NCBI RefSeq assembly: GCF_015163075.1
Contig: NZ_JADDXU010000003.1
Span: 682,001 to 746,000, forward strand
Length of the DNA stretch: 64,000 bases
Source of the DNA: Streptomyces justiciae
Lineage (GTDB): Bacteria; Actinomycetota; Actinomycetes; Streptomycetales; Streptomycetaceae
Direction of reading: 5' to 3'
Shown: positions 18,561 through 26,568 of the stretch, in pieces
Layout: every line of letters starts with the position of its first letter
Position numbering within the stretch: the stretch's first letter is position 1
Position numbers and translations under genes: made by a program
The notes under the pieces: generated by a model
Database searches by the model: none
Seen by the model: the letters and a program-made list of their open reading frames with translations, nothing else
Told to the model about the DNA's origin: nothing

Positions 18561-18639
18561 GCCATGCGCGACGGGAGCCTGTGGACAACGTGCCGGGTCG
18601 GCCCTGCGCGACGGGATCCTTCGACAACGTCCCGGGCGT
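18561..18639. repeat. Two degenerate 40-bp tandem repeats
   Basis: Unit 1 (18561-18600) and unit 2 (18601-18639) share TGCGCGACGGGA, then CCT, then GACAACGT and CCGGG with few changes. They lie just upstream of the DUF5926 gene start (18505, leftward), in its promoter region. Function unknown. Confidence 0.5.
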
Positions 18640-18684
18640 GCCGTGCCGGTGAAGGTCCGCGGCGCATGGCGGGTGCCGCGCGCC

Positions 18685-19323
18685 TCAGTCCATGTCGGTG
18701 AAGGCGTCCACGAAGTCCAGGTCGGCGATCGACGACACCGACGGCGCCGTGACGCGCGTAGCGAAGTCGTCCCGGCGGTGGCCGGCGTCCGGATCATGAA
18801 CGTCGTCGTGCACGACGACCCACACCGTGACCTCGCCGCGGGCGTCGTCCCGGACGCCCCAGTCGTCGGACAGCGCGGTGATGATGTTGAGCCCGCGGCC
18901 GCCGTGCGCGGTGACCGAGGGCGTGGCCGGAGCAGGGCGCGTGGGCCCGCCGCCGTCCGTCACCTCGACCGTGAGTCTGCCGCTCGGCTCCACGCGCCAC
19001 GCGGCGCGGACGTCGCCGTCCCCGGTTAGGGCGTCGCCCAGGGGCCGGCCGTGCTTGCACGCGTTGCTCAAGAGTTCGGAAAGAATCAGTACGGCGTCGT
19101 CGATGACCGCTTCCGACACACCGCCCCTGCGCAACTGAGAACGCATCCGGTGTCTTGCTTCCCCCACGCCCGCAGGGCCATGGGGTACGGCCATGCTCGA
19201 CGACGTGGGCACCTCCTGTGCCACCACCAACGCCACCCCCGAGACCTCCTTTGCCCCACGCCACGGTGTGGATGCCCCATTGGCCTGTACCGGAAACCGG
19301 CCAATACAGGTCCGCTGACGCAT
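18685..19323 (-). CDS. RsbW-like ATP-binding protein
   Basis: A GHKL ATPase domain (N box SELLSNACKHG, G1 box VTDGGGP, lid GGRGLNII) preceded by about 70 residues including a hydrophobic VSGVALVVAQEVP and SSSMAVPHGPAGVGEARHRM. The start is uncertain: ATG 19321-19323 gives 212 aa, and open frame continues to 19422. The family regulates sigma factors by binding or phosphorylating antagonists. No partner is visible nearby. Confidence 0.85.
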   Translation of the reverse strand: MRQRTCIGRFPVQANGASTPWRGAKEVSGVALVVAQEVPTSSSMAVPHGPAGVGEARHRMRSQLRRGGVSEAVIDDAVLILSELLSNACKHGRPLGDALTGDGDVRAAWRVEPSGRLTVEVTDGGGPTRPAPATPSVTAHGGRGLNIITALSDDWGVRDDARGEVTVWVVVHDDVHDPDAGHRRDDFATRVTAPSVSSIADLDFVDAFTDMD

Positions 19324-19485
19324 TCGTAACGATCGAACACGGACCGAACGCGCCGGAGCACTCCCTGTAATCGTGTGGCCGGATTTCGACGATTTGGCCG
19401 TGACCGAAGATGCTTCAGTCAACTCGTGGGGTCAAGGTTTCTTCACAGGTCTTTACCAGTGAGTCACCGTCAGGCGTCGCGAAGG

Positions 19486-20295
19486 TCATCGGCCCAGCTG
19501 GCGCAGGACCGCGCGGGGCCGGTTGGTGATGATGGCGTCGATGCCGAGCTCCACGCAGAGGTCGACGTCCTCGGGCTCGTTCACCGTCCACACGTGCACC
19601 TGGTGGCCGGCTCGTTTCAGCCGCTCGATGTACGCCGGGTGATTGCGCACGATCCGGATCGAGGGCCCCGCGATCCGCACGCCCGCCGGAAGCCGACCGT
19701 CCCTCAGCCGGGGCGAGACGAACTGCATCAGATAGACCGTCGGCAGCATCGGCGAGGCGGCACGCACGCGTGCCAGCGAACGGGCCGAGAAGCTCATGAT
19801 CCGCACCGGGGAGTCGGCGGCCGTGGCGGGCGCCTCCAGGCCGAACCGCTTCAGCAGCACCAGCAGCCGCTCCTCCACCTGTCCCGCCCACCGCGTGGGG
19901 TGCTTGGTCTCGATGGCCAGTTCCACCCGCCGCCCCGCGTCCGCGACCAGCTCCAGGAGCCGCTCCAGGGTCAGTACGGAGGTCTCCTCGCGGTCCTCGG
20001 GGCGGTGCTCCCAGTCGGGCTCCTCGTCCCGGTTCTTCCAGGAGCCGAAGTCCAGGGCGGCGAGCTCGGCCAGCTCCAGGGCGGAGACCGCTCCGCGCCC
20101 GTTGGACGTACGGTTGACGCGTCGGTCGTGGACGCAGACGAGATGGCCGTCGGCCGTCAGGCGCACATCGCACTCAAGGGCGTCGGCGCCGTCCTCGATC
20201 GCCTTCCTGTACGCGGCCAGAGTGTGCTCGGGGGCCTCTTCGGAGGCTCCTCGGTGGGCGACGACCTGAATGCTGTGCTGCCGTGCGTGGGTCAC
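19486..20295 (-). CDS. Glycerophosphodiester phosphodiesterase (GDPD)
   Basis: A 269-aa TIM-barrel enzyme from a GTG at 20293-20295; upstream open frame to 20853 is not coding in character. The catalytic set is visible: HRGASEEAPEHT, ALECDVRLT (Glu, Asp) and VCVHD. ELAIETKHP, VRIMSFSARSL and HVWTVNEPEDVDLCVELGID complete the fold. It hydrolyses glycerophosphodiesters to glycerol-3-phosphate plus an alcohol. No signal peptide is seen, so it is cytosolic. Confidence 0.92.
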   Translation of the reverse strand: MTHARQHSIQVVAHRGASEEAPEHTLAAYRKAIEDGADALECDVRLTADGHLVCVHDRRVNRTSNGRGAVSALELAELAALDFGSWKNRDEEPDWEHRPEDREETSVLTLERLLELVADAGRRVELAIETKHPTRWAGQVEERLLVLLKRFGLEAPATAADSPVRIMSFSARSLARVRAASPMLPTVYLMQFVSPRLRDGRLPAGVRIAGPSIRIVRNHPAYIERLKRAGHQVHVWTVNEPEDVDLCVELGIDAIITNRPRAVLRQLGR

Positions 20296-20576
20296 CGCGT
20301 CATGGTGCCACCGCAGCGGGGTACGCGTCGCACGAGGTGGGCGATGACAGGACGAGATACGGGCGCCGAGATGCGGCCGATCCGTCCGAAAGGTCCCATA
20401 TAAAGGATGGTCGCAGACCCACAGGCACCGCTTATGGTGCTCTGACGGCCTGTGGGAAAAGCTGACGGCATACAAAAGCACATGCACAGCTGCATCGCGC
20501 CGGACCGTCGGCAAGCGTGAACGAGCGTGACCGAGTGCGACCTTAGGACAACAGCCGTGGATCGAGGAGACAAGCT

Positions 20577-22133
20577 GTGAGCACCGAGAACGAGGGCACT
20601 GCGGTACCCCCGGCCCCGTCCGCACCTCCCGTGCCGGTGGATTCCCCCGCAGCCTCCCCGGCCTCCCCGCAGGCGAGCGCGCCCGACAGCGGCGCCCCGA
20701 CCAGCCCGCTCCCCACGACGCCCCCGCACGCCCCCGGCGCACCGGAGCAGCAACTGGTGCACGCGGGCCAGGCGCCGGCCTACGCGTCGGCGGGCACGGG
20801 CGGCGCGGCCGACGCGCACGGGCAGCAGGGTCCGTACGGGGCGCAGGGCCCACACGGGCCGCAGGGCTCGCAGGGTGAGGGCGCCCCGGGTCAGGCCCCG
20901 GACGCCTCCTGGCCGCCCCCGCCGCCCGCGACCCCGTCGTACGCCGACAGCGGCTCGGGCGGTGCGGGTGCCGGCGGCTGGGGCGCCTCCTACCAGCAGC
21001 CCGCCCCCAAGTCGGGGCGCGGACGCGGTGGCCTGATGGCGGCGGTCCTGATCGCGGCCCTGGTCGCGGGCGGCCTGGGCGGCGGCCTCGGCTACACCCT
21101 GGCCAAGAACGACGACAACACCTCCTCGACGACCGTCGCCGCCTCGGACAGCGGCGGGGACGTCAAGCGCGACGCGGGCACCGTCGCGGGCGTGGCCGCC
21201 GCGGCCCTGCCGAGCACGGTGACCATCGAGGCCGAGTCGAGCAGCGGCGAGGGCGGCACCGGCACCGGTTTCGTCTTCGACCGCGAGGGCCACATCCTCA
21301 CCAACAACCACGTGGTGGCGGACGCGGTGGACGGCGGCAAGCTGACCGCGACCTTCCCGAACGGCAAGAAGTACGACGCCGAGGTCGTCGGCCACGCACA
21401 GGGCTACGACGTCGCGGTGATCAAGCTCAAGAACGCGCCGGGCGACCTCAAGCCGCTGACGCTCGGCGACTCCGACAAGGTGGCGGTCGGCGACTCGACC
21501 ATCGCGATCGGCGCCCCCTTCGGCCTGTCCAACACGGTCACCACGGGCATCATCAGCGCCAAGAACCGCCCGGTGGCCTCCAGCGACGGCACGGGTTCGA
21601 ACGCCTCCTACATGAGCGCTCTCCAGACCGACGCCTCGATCAACCCGGGCAACTCCGGCGGCCCGCTGCTGGACTCGCACGGCAACGTGATCGGCATCAA
21701 CTCGGCGATCCAGTCGACGAGCAGCGGTGGCCTCGGCGGCACCAGCCAGTCCGGCTCCATCGGCCTCGGCTTCGCCATCCCGATCAACCAGGCCAAGTAC
21801 GTCGCCCAACAGCTCATCAAGACCGGCAAGCCCGTCTACGCCAAGATCGGCGCGTCGGTCTCCCTGGAGGAATCCACGGGCGGCGCGAAGATCACCGAGC
21901 AGGGCGCCAGCGGCTCCGACCCCGTCGAGTCCGGCGGCCCCGCCGACAAGGCGGGCCTGAAGCCGGGCGACGTCATCACCAAGCTCGACGACACGGTGAT
22001 CGACTCCGGCCCGACCCTCATCGGCGAGATCTGGACCCACCAGCCCGGCGACAAGGTCAAGATCACCTACGAGCGTGACGGCAAGACCAACACCGTGGAG
22101 CTCACCCTGGGCTCCCGCGAGGGCGACAGCTGA
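20577..22133 (+). CDS. HtrA/DegP-type membrane-anchored serine protease with PDZ domain
   Basis: A 518-aa protein from GTG 20577 behind GGAGACAAGCT. Residues 1-140 are a Pro/Gly/Gln-rich cytosolic segment, then one TM helix (GLMAAVLIAALVAGGLGGG). The protease domain has the triad His in TNNHVVADA, Asp in GYDVAVIKL and Ser in NPGNSGGPL. The PDZ domain (about 415-515) has GGPADKAGLKPGDVI. It degrades misfolded proteins outside the membrane. The 281-nt gap upstream is shared with the divergent GDPD gene and holds an AT-rich CCATATAAAGG that may be a promoter element. Confidence 0.93.
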   Translation: MSTENEGTAVPPAPSAPPVPVDSPAASPASPQASAPDSGAPTSPLPTTPPHAPGAPEQQLVHAGQAPAYASAGTGGAADAHGQQGPYGAQGPHGPQGSQGEGAPGQAPDASWPPPPPATPSYADSGSGGAGAGGWGASYQQPAPKSGRGRGGLMAAVLIAALVAGGLGGGLGYTLAKNDDNTSSTTVAASDSGGDVKRDAGTVAGVAAAALPSTVTIEAESSSGEGGTGTGFVFDREGHILTNNHVVADAVDGGKLTATFPNGKKYDAEVVGHAQGYDVAVIKLKNAPGDLKPLTLGDSDKVAVGDSTIAIGAPFGLSNTVTTGIISAKNRPVASSDGTGSNASYMSALQTDASINPGNSGGPLLDSHGNVIGINSAIQSTSSGGLGGTSQSGSIGLGFAIPINQAKYVAQQLIKTGKPVYAKIGASVSLEESTGGAKITEQGASGSDPVESGGPADKAGLKPGDVITKLDDTVIDSGPTLIGEIWTHQPGDKVKITYERDGKTNTVELTLGSREGDS

Positions 22134-22221
22134 CCCCACGCGCGGGTCGTACACCGCCCCCACGCGCGCGTGGGCACCGGTTACTCTTGTCCCCGCGCCG
22201 CCGGGCTGAACGGCGGCGCGG

Positions 22222-22308
22222 GGAAGCGTGCCCGAGCGGCCTAAGGGAACGGTCTTGAAAACCGTCGTGGCAGCGATGTCACCGTGGGTTCAAATCCCAC
22301 CGCTTCCG
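22222..22308 (+). tRNA. tRNA-Ser(UGA)
   Basis: An 87-nt class II tRNA. The 5' acceptor strand GGAAGCG pairs with CGCTTCC (22301-22307), with discriminator G. The anticodon loop CTTGAAA gives anticodon UGA. The long variable arm and GGTTCAAATCC T loop are present. Positions 22229-22308 are shared with the second copy at 41127, so most of this gene was supplied or restored by element integration. No CCA is encoded. Confidence 0.97.
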
Positions 22309-22309
22309 C
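22229..22309 (+). other. attL: 81-bp direct repeat within tRNA-Ser
   Basis: Bases 22229-22309 are identical to 41127-41207, starting at TGCCCGAGCGG and ending at CCGCTTCCGC. They mark the left end of the integrated element. The repeat covers all of the tRNA except the first seven bases. Confidence 0.93.
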
Positions 22310-22329
22310 AGAGGTCATAAGCATGCAGT

Positions 22330-22367
22330 TCAGAAGGGGTGTTTCTCTTGAGAGACACCCCTTCTGA
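22330..22367 (+). terminator. Hairpin just inside attL, downstream of tRNA-Ser
   Basis: TCAGAAGGGGTGT (22330-22342) and ACACCCCTTCTGA (22355-22367) form a perfect 13-bp stem with a loop that can pair further (CTCT/AGAG). It starts 22 nt after the tRNA and would end its transcript. Being inside the element, it replaces whatever terminator followed the tRNA originally. Confidence 0.75.
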
Positions 22368-22419
22368 GTGCGTCGCGTCTCACCTTGACGCAGCTCTGTC
22401 ACGTTGTTGATCACCGTGT

Positions 22420-22446
22420 GTGGACCAGGCGTGGACCACGGTCCAC
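22420..22446. promoter_or_regulatory. GTGGACC repeats near left end (candidate integrase arm sites)
   Basis: GTGGACC occurs at 22420-22426 and 22431-22437, with the inverse GGTCCAC at 22440-22446. Two more direct copies are near the right end (41035-41041, 41046-41052). Paired short repeats on both arms of an attP are typical of tyrosine-integrase arm-binding sites. The assignment is an inference. Confidence 0.45.
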
Positions 22447-22463
22447 CGTCCTGAGCACGGTCA

Positions 22464-23102
22464 TCAGGGTGCGGTGGCGTCTGCCGCCGTGGCCTGAGCG
22501 AAGGTGCTGTAGTCGGTGACCCGGCTGATCAGGACCAGTTCCATGTCACCCGCGGTGAAGCGATCGGTGTAGTAGCGGCCGGTGAGCGCGCTGGGTGTCC
22601 TGCCTGCCAGGCTCAACCCGCAGACGCCGGTGTGTCGAGGGCTGCGCTGCTGATGGGCCACCTGGGGGACGTTCTCGTAGAGGAAACGGAGTTCAGAGAT
22701 GCCTGATCCGTCGGTCTTCTGGATGGTCGCGTTGCTGGGGCGGGAGCTGCTTTCCGCTGTGCGCAGTGTGGCGTGGAGGGTCCAGTAGGACTGTTCGACC
22801 GTGAGGTAGGCGCGGATGGGGCCCCGGTTGCCACCAGTGGGAATGTGGCTCTCGGCATTGGGGGTGAGCGTGGCGCGCCAAGTCCCATCCAGGCGCGGAT
22901 GGCCGGTGATCCTGTGGACTCCGGGCCAGCGCCAGGCCCATTTGTCAAAGACCAGGATCAGGTAGCCCAGGGCCGTAGGGACATAGGCGAAGGCGTACTT
23001 CAGCTCTTGGTCAGGGCGTAGACCGAGTACGTAGAGCAGAACGCCGTAGATGGTGGAGGAGGCTGCCGCGCCCCAGCGTATGGACTGGGCTGGTGAAGTC
23101 AT
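22464..23102 (-). CDS. Cap15-like CBASS effector (S-2TM-beta)
   Basis: A 212-aa protein with two N-terminal TM helices (about residues 8-28 and 36-55, turn LGLRPDQELKY) followed by a beta-rich domain starting HPRLDGTWRATL. This is the layout of the SMODS-associated 2TM beta-strand effector, Cap15, which senses a cyclic dinucleotide with its beta-barrel and disrupts the inner membrane. It starts 6 nt after the CD-NTase stop codon, forming a two-gene type I CBASS operon. No cap2/cap3 ancillary genes are present. The assignment rests on topology, the GxW-type beta start and the partner gene. Confidence 0.78.
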   Translation of the reverse strand: MTSPAQSIRWGAAASSTIYGVLLYVLGLRPDQELKYAFAYVPTALGYLILVFDKWAWRWPGVHRITGHPRLDGTWRATLTPNAESHIPTGGNRGPIRAYLTVEQSYWTLHATLRTAESSSRPSNATIQKTDGSGISELRFLYENVPQVAHQQRSPRHTGVCGLSLAGRTPSALTGRYYTDRFTAGDMELVLISRVTDYSTFAQATAADATAP

Positions 23103-23108
23103 CAGCGA

Positions 23109-24026
23109 TCACCCGTAGTTGAGGTAGTGCCACGCCGCGTTGAGTAGTTGCCGGGCATCGTCGATCTTCCACTTCTGGCCGCTCTGGAAGAGCTTCTTGA
23201 TCTCGTTCGGTTCGATCAACGCGTTCGGATCTCCCCACCAGAAGTGAACTTGCTGGCGTAGGTGGGTCAGGGCCCCTTCGAAAGCCGTGTCCAGGGAGCC
23301 TGCCTTGAGAACCGCGTCAGGGACGTTATAGATCAGGCACTCCATGAAATAAGACGGGAGGTCGTTGATCTCGCCGAGCCGCACCAGGTCGTTCTCCACT
23401 GCCTTCAGGGCGCGGACCGCGAACTTGTAACGGTGGCCGGTGCGTTTGTTCTTCTCCCTTCCGTTGACCAGCTGTTGGTGGGACCAGTTGACAATGTGCT
23501 TCCCGTCTCTCGTGAAGACGACTGTGCCTTGGGCTGTGGGGCGGCTCCAGCCGGGTTGGTGGAGGTACGTGAAGCACGGGACCACGTCCGTGCTGGGGCG
23601 GCTGCCAGGGACATCAGGTACGTAGAAGGCGACATTGTGTGTCGCGTCGACAGCGCTGGACACAGCCTTCAGTGCTACTCCGAGCTCTTCGCGGAACTCC
23701 TCGGGCGTCCAGGGGCCGGGGCCGTTGTAGCTGTTGCGCTGTTGGGCCAGCTCCCAAAAGGTCATGCCGCTCGCCGAGACGCCGTGATAGGCGCGCTGGG
23801 TGAACTCCACCTTGATGTCAACATCGCTCTCACTGCGCACGTTCGTGTTGTTCGCCCAGGAGCCTTTTGCATCGACGCTGAGTTTGAGGCCGGCGAACCG
23901 GGGATGCTGCTGCACCGCGCGGGTGACCATGCGACGCGCGCGCTCAAGGCGCTGCTCCTCCGCCTCACTTGGCGGGTTCGTCCAGCGGGCCAATTTTGCG
24001 AATCGTTGTTCAGGTGAGAGTTGCAT
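23109..24026 (-). CDS. cGAS/DncV-like nucleotidyltransferase (CD-NTase) of CBASS
   Basis: A 305-aa protein from ATG 24024-24026, behind a strong GGAGGAGGGGGAC site; longer open frame to 24338 is unlikely. The nucleotidyltransferase motif is GSWANNTNVRSESDVDIKV (Gly55-Ser56, Asp68 and Asp70), with a third acidic residue, Asp147, in STDVVPCF. A C-terminal helical domain of OAS type follows (YFMECLIYNVP, QVHFWWGD). The enzyme would make a cyclic oligonucleotide on phage infection and trigger the adjacent Cap15-like protein. The exact clade and product cannot be read from sequence alone. Confidence 0.9.
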   Translation of the reverse strand: MQLSPEQRFAKLARWTNPPSEAEEQRLERARRMVTRAVQQHPRFAGLKLSVDAKGSWANNTNVRSESDVDIKVEFTQRAYHGVSASGMTFWELAQQRNSYNGPGPWTPEEFREELGVALKAVSSAVDATHNVAFYVPDVPGSRPSTDVVPCFTYLHQPGWSRPTAQGTVVFTRDGKHIVNWSHQQLVNGREKNKRTGHRYKFAVRALKAVENDLVRLGEINDLPSYFMECLIYNVPDAVLKAGSLDTAFEGALTHLRQQVHFWWGDPNALIEPNEIKKLFQSGQKWKIDDARQLLNAAWHYLNYG

Positions 24027-24453
24027 GTCCCCCTCCTCCGGCGCTGGGAGTTGGACCTGGCGCACATCAGCATCCTGGCCCGCGCGCAGGCTACGCTCCA
24101 GCACTGACAATGGGGCCGGGATGGTGAGCAGATGCCAGATCGTTTGTTTGCAACTCACGCCGTTCGGCAAGAAGTTGGTACAGACTATGCTGAGCCAAGC
24201 TGACGTTGTGGGGTTCAGCACGAGGTGCTGTCCCATACCAGTGCCCGAATGAGTCAGACACCTGAGCCCACGGGTGCCCATCGAACAAAACTTCGACTTT
24301 TCGGTAAGTGTTGGGGCCGCTATGTCGACGAATTTCAATATTTTGGCGACATCGGGGTTTCATGCGTATATAAATGCCCCCTAGGGGGCATGAGTCGAAT
24401 TACTCGACCGTGCAGTGGACTCGCTGATGGTAGCGACACCAAGGGGGAGTGCG
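24027..24453. other. AT-rich divergent promoter region of the left defence cargo
   Basis: A 427-nt space between the CD-NTase gene (leftward) and the 649-aa nuclease-like gene (rightward). It holds a possible rightward promoter (TTGGCG 24343-24348, 18-nt spacer, TATATA 24367-24372), the 18-bp palindrome listed separately, and GTCGA-ATTAC-TCGAC at 24394-24408. I see no convincing gene. Confidence 0.6.
24374..24391. promoter_or_regulatory. 18-bp perfect palindrome ATGCCCCCTAGGGGGCAT
   Basis: The palindrome begins one or two bases after a TATATAA sequence and ends 62 nt before the nuclease-like gene's ATG, so it would overlap the transcription start. That is the position of a repressor operator. 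No regulator gene is next to it; the encoded protein itself or the element's GntR or XRE proteins are candidates. Confidence 0.55.
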
Positions 24454-26403
24454 ATGACTGACTTGATGAAGGCCCGTGACGATGCCCGAAGGGCTGCTCA
24501 AGTCCTTCTTGGAGGGCTGGACAGAGGGGACGTCGTCGCCTCCTTGCAACTGGCTTCGCTTATTCCCCTCAATAAAGTGTCGTCGAAAACACCTTCGGTG
24601 CTTGTCGAGTACGCCCAAGCGCTTCTCTTGGGATTCATGCCGACTGTAGACACTCCTAAGAAGCCCGTGTCGATTGATGAAGTGGAAAATGCGCTAGCGC
24701 GCGCGATTACTTATGATCAGCAGTGGCACACGAACCGTAACGAACTACTTTCGGAACTTGATCCAGCTTCTCAGCAATTCTATATTTCCAACCTGTATTC
24801 CCACGACCCTGGGCCAGCGTTCGCAGAGTTGCATCGAGTCCTTGACATTTACGCCGATTTCGAGGCGGAACTAATTTCGGTAGGCGCCCCGACTGCAGAA
24901 CAGGCAGCAAGGGCTGCACTCCTCGTCGACGACGTGTGGCAGGAGGGTGTTTCGGAGTTCTTCAAGATAGCGAGGAAGGTCGACCTTCCTTTGATGCCAA
25001 AGCTGCTTAAAATGCTAAAGAAGGGCAGGATTTCTGGAAATGTCATCTCGGGTTTCGGGGAGGCCGTTTCCTTCAGTAGTGAAGATTTGGAGCGTGCGGT
25101 AGGAGCGGACGCTGCGCGATACATCTTGGCGAATTTGACGTCCGGTCAATCGCGAGATAATCACACGCTCAAGATTTTGTCGGAGATGCGGCTTAAGCCG
25201 ATCATGCAGATTGGCGATGGGCGCTATTTGGCTCCGGTTTATCCCAACCTTGTTCACGCTCTCGCGCCCATGTTGGACGGAGCGATCAAAAGCTTGGGTG
25301 GTGACACGGCGGAAAGATTGCAAAAGTCAAAATCCTCCTATACTGAGCGACATGCGATCGAAGTCTTCTCGCACGCGCTTAAGCCTGATCTGGTTCTCAG
25401 GAATCTGCGCTACCCGGACCCTGATCGGACTGCAACCAACGTGGTTTCACCTGAAGGTGACGGGTTGATAGTCCTCGGGCATGTCGCTCTCGTGGTAGAG
25501 GCTAAAGCTGGTGGTTTCTCGCCGTCGGCTCAAGCGGGCGATATAAAAGCCATTCGCGGCGTGGTACAGAAACTCATCACGGACGCACAGGCTCAGGCTC
25601 ATCGGACGATCCGAGCCATGCGAAAGGGTCCAATCACTGGCGTGGATGAAAATGACGTAAAGGTCGAGTTCGATGCTTCACATGTAAAGACTTTCTTCCC
25701 TGTCGTTGTAACTCTCGAAGATCTGTCTTCCGTCTCTCCGCGAGTCCACTCCCCAATAGCAGCAGAAGAGCTCGAGGGTTCGCGCTTCGTAGCGAACCCG
25801 TGGATCACCAACGTGGACGACCTATCTTGGATTGCTAGCACCATTAGGCCGACGGCGCGATTGCTGAACTATATCGACATGCGCTGTCTTATCTCGGGAA
25901 TTCCGCAAGTGACTGCGGCTTCAGAGGCTGACTGGATGGTTAAGTATCTGGATTCAGGTCCCCAAGGGGTGATCGATGTGATTGATGCCGCTCAAGAAGT
26001 GGGGCCAAATATCGCTTTTATTGCAACCAGGGAAAGGCGGGGAGCCCAGGTCTCGCCGGGTTCGGTTCCTTTGCCACGACTAGTCGAAGCGCTAGATTCC
26101 AGGCGCCCCCCGGGATGGTTGATGGCCTCGCTGATTGTGATTTCCCATTGTGGGGACAGCGAGCTAGCGGACAGTCGTAAGCTCAGGTCTGATCTAGACT
26201 CTGTGCGCAATACTGGAAGAGCTGTAATGCGGGCTGTTGGTAGTGATTCGTGGGCTGTTGCGATCTGTACTACCCCAACGCCCGGAGTGGATCTAAGGGC
26301 CGCTACTGCGAATTATCCTGCAGAAAAGATTGTCGCTTTTGAGCGAACCCTGGACAATCCTGCGGCTTACACGAATTTTCTGTATCTCGATAGAAGTCAG
26401 TGA
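24454..26403 (+). CDS. Unrecognised 649-aa protein with PD-(D/E)XK nuclease-like core
   Basis: Start taken at ATG 24454 behind AAGGGGGAG; in-frame upstream ATGs (24415, 24427) lack such a site. Residues 1-290 are mostly helical with no known domain. Residues about 298-351 have the spacing of a PD-(D/E)XK nuclease: Glu298 (or Glu303), Asp336 in SPEGDGLIVLG, then VALVVEAKAGG with Glu349 and Lys351. The C-terminal 300 residues are unrecognised. G+C is 32 of 60 at 24841-24900, far below the element backbone. It is divergent from the CBASS operon and inside the int-att interval. I infer a DNA-targeting defence protein; an inactivated or regulatory fold is also possible. Confidence 0.7.
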   Translation: MTDLMKARDDARRAAQVLLGGLDRGDVVASLQLASLIPLNKVSSKTPSVLVEYAQALLLGFMPTVDTPKKPVSIDEVENALARAITYDQQWHTNRNELLSELDPASQQFYISNLYSHDPGPAFAELHRVLDIYADFEAELISVGAPTAEQAARAALLVDDVWQEGVSEFFKIARKVDLPLMPKLLKMLKKGRISGNVISGFGEAVSFSSEDLERAVGADAARYILANLTSGQSRDNHTLKILSEMRLKPIMQIGDGRYLAPVYPNLVHALAPMLDGAIKSLGGDTAERLQKSKSSYTERHAIEVFSHALKPDLVLRNLRYPDPDRTATNVVSPEGDGLIVLGHVALVVEAKAGGFSPSAQAGDIKAIRGVVQKLITDAQAQAHRTIRAMRKGPITGVDENDVKVEFDASHVKTFFPVVVTLEDLSSVSPRVHSPIAAEELEGSRFVANPWITNVDDLSWIASTIRPTARLLNYIDMRCLISGIPQVTAASEADWMVKYLDSGPQGVIDVIDAAQEVGPNIAFIATRERRGAQVSPGSVPLPRLVEALDSRRPPGWLMASLIVISHCGDSELADSRKLRSDLDSVRNTGRAVMRAVGSDSWAVAICTTPTPGVDLRAATANYPAEKIVAFERTLDNPAAYTNFLYLDRSQ

Positions 26404-26493
26404 AATCGCCAACTTTCATTGGTTGCTGACTTTCATTGAGTGGCGGAGTTGAAGTGAAAGCCTCTGATTCGCCTTCTAAAAGTACGAAAAAGA

Positions 26494-26523
26494 GTCGCCC
26501 CCGCTGGTTTCAGCAGGGGCGAC
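26494..26523. terminator. Bidirectional terminator between cargo gene and int
   Basis: GTCGCCCC...GGGGCGAC (26494-26501 / 26516-26523), with an inner GCTG/CAGC stem and GTTT loop, is followed by GTTTT on the + strand and preceded by AAAA-rich sequence (T-rich on the - strand). It separates the convergent nuclease-like gene and integrase gene. Confidence 0.85.
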
Positions 26524-26568
26524 GTTTTGACGAATCAGGGTAGGGCAGCGCTGTTCGACCAAGCCCGC

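Noticed and set aside
20292..22163. 623-codon - strand open frame opposite HtrA
   Set aside because: HtrA has an intact catalytic triad and PDZ domain; the opposite frame is Gly/Arg/Val-rich with no motif.
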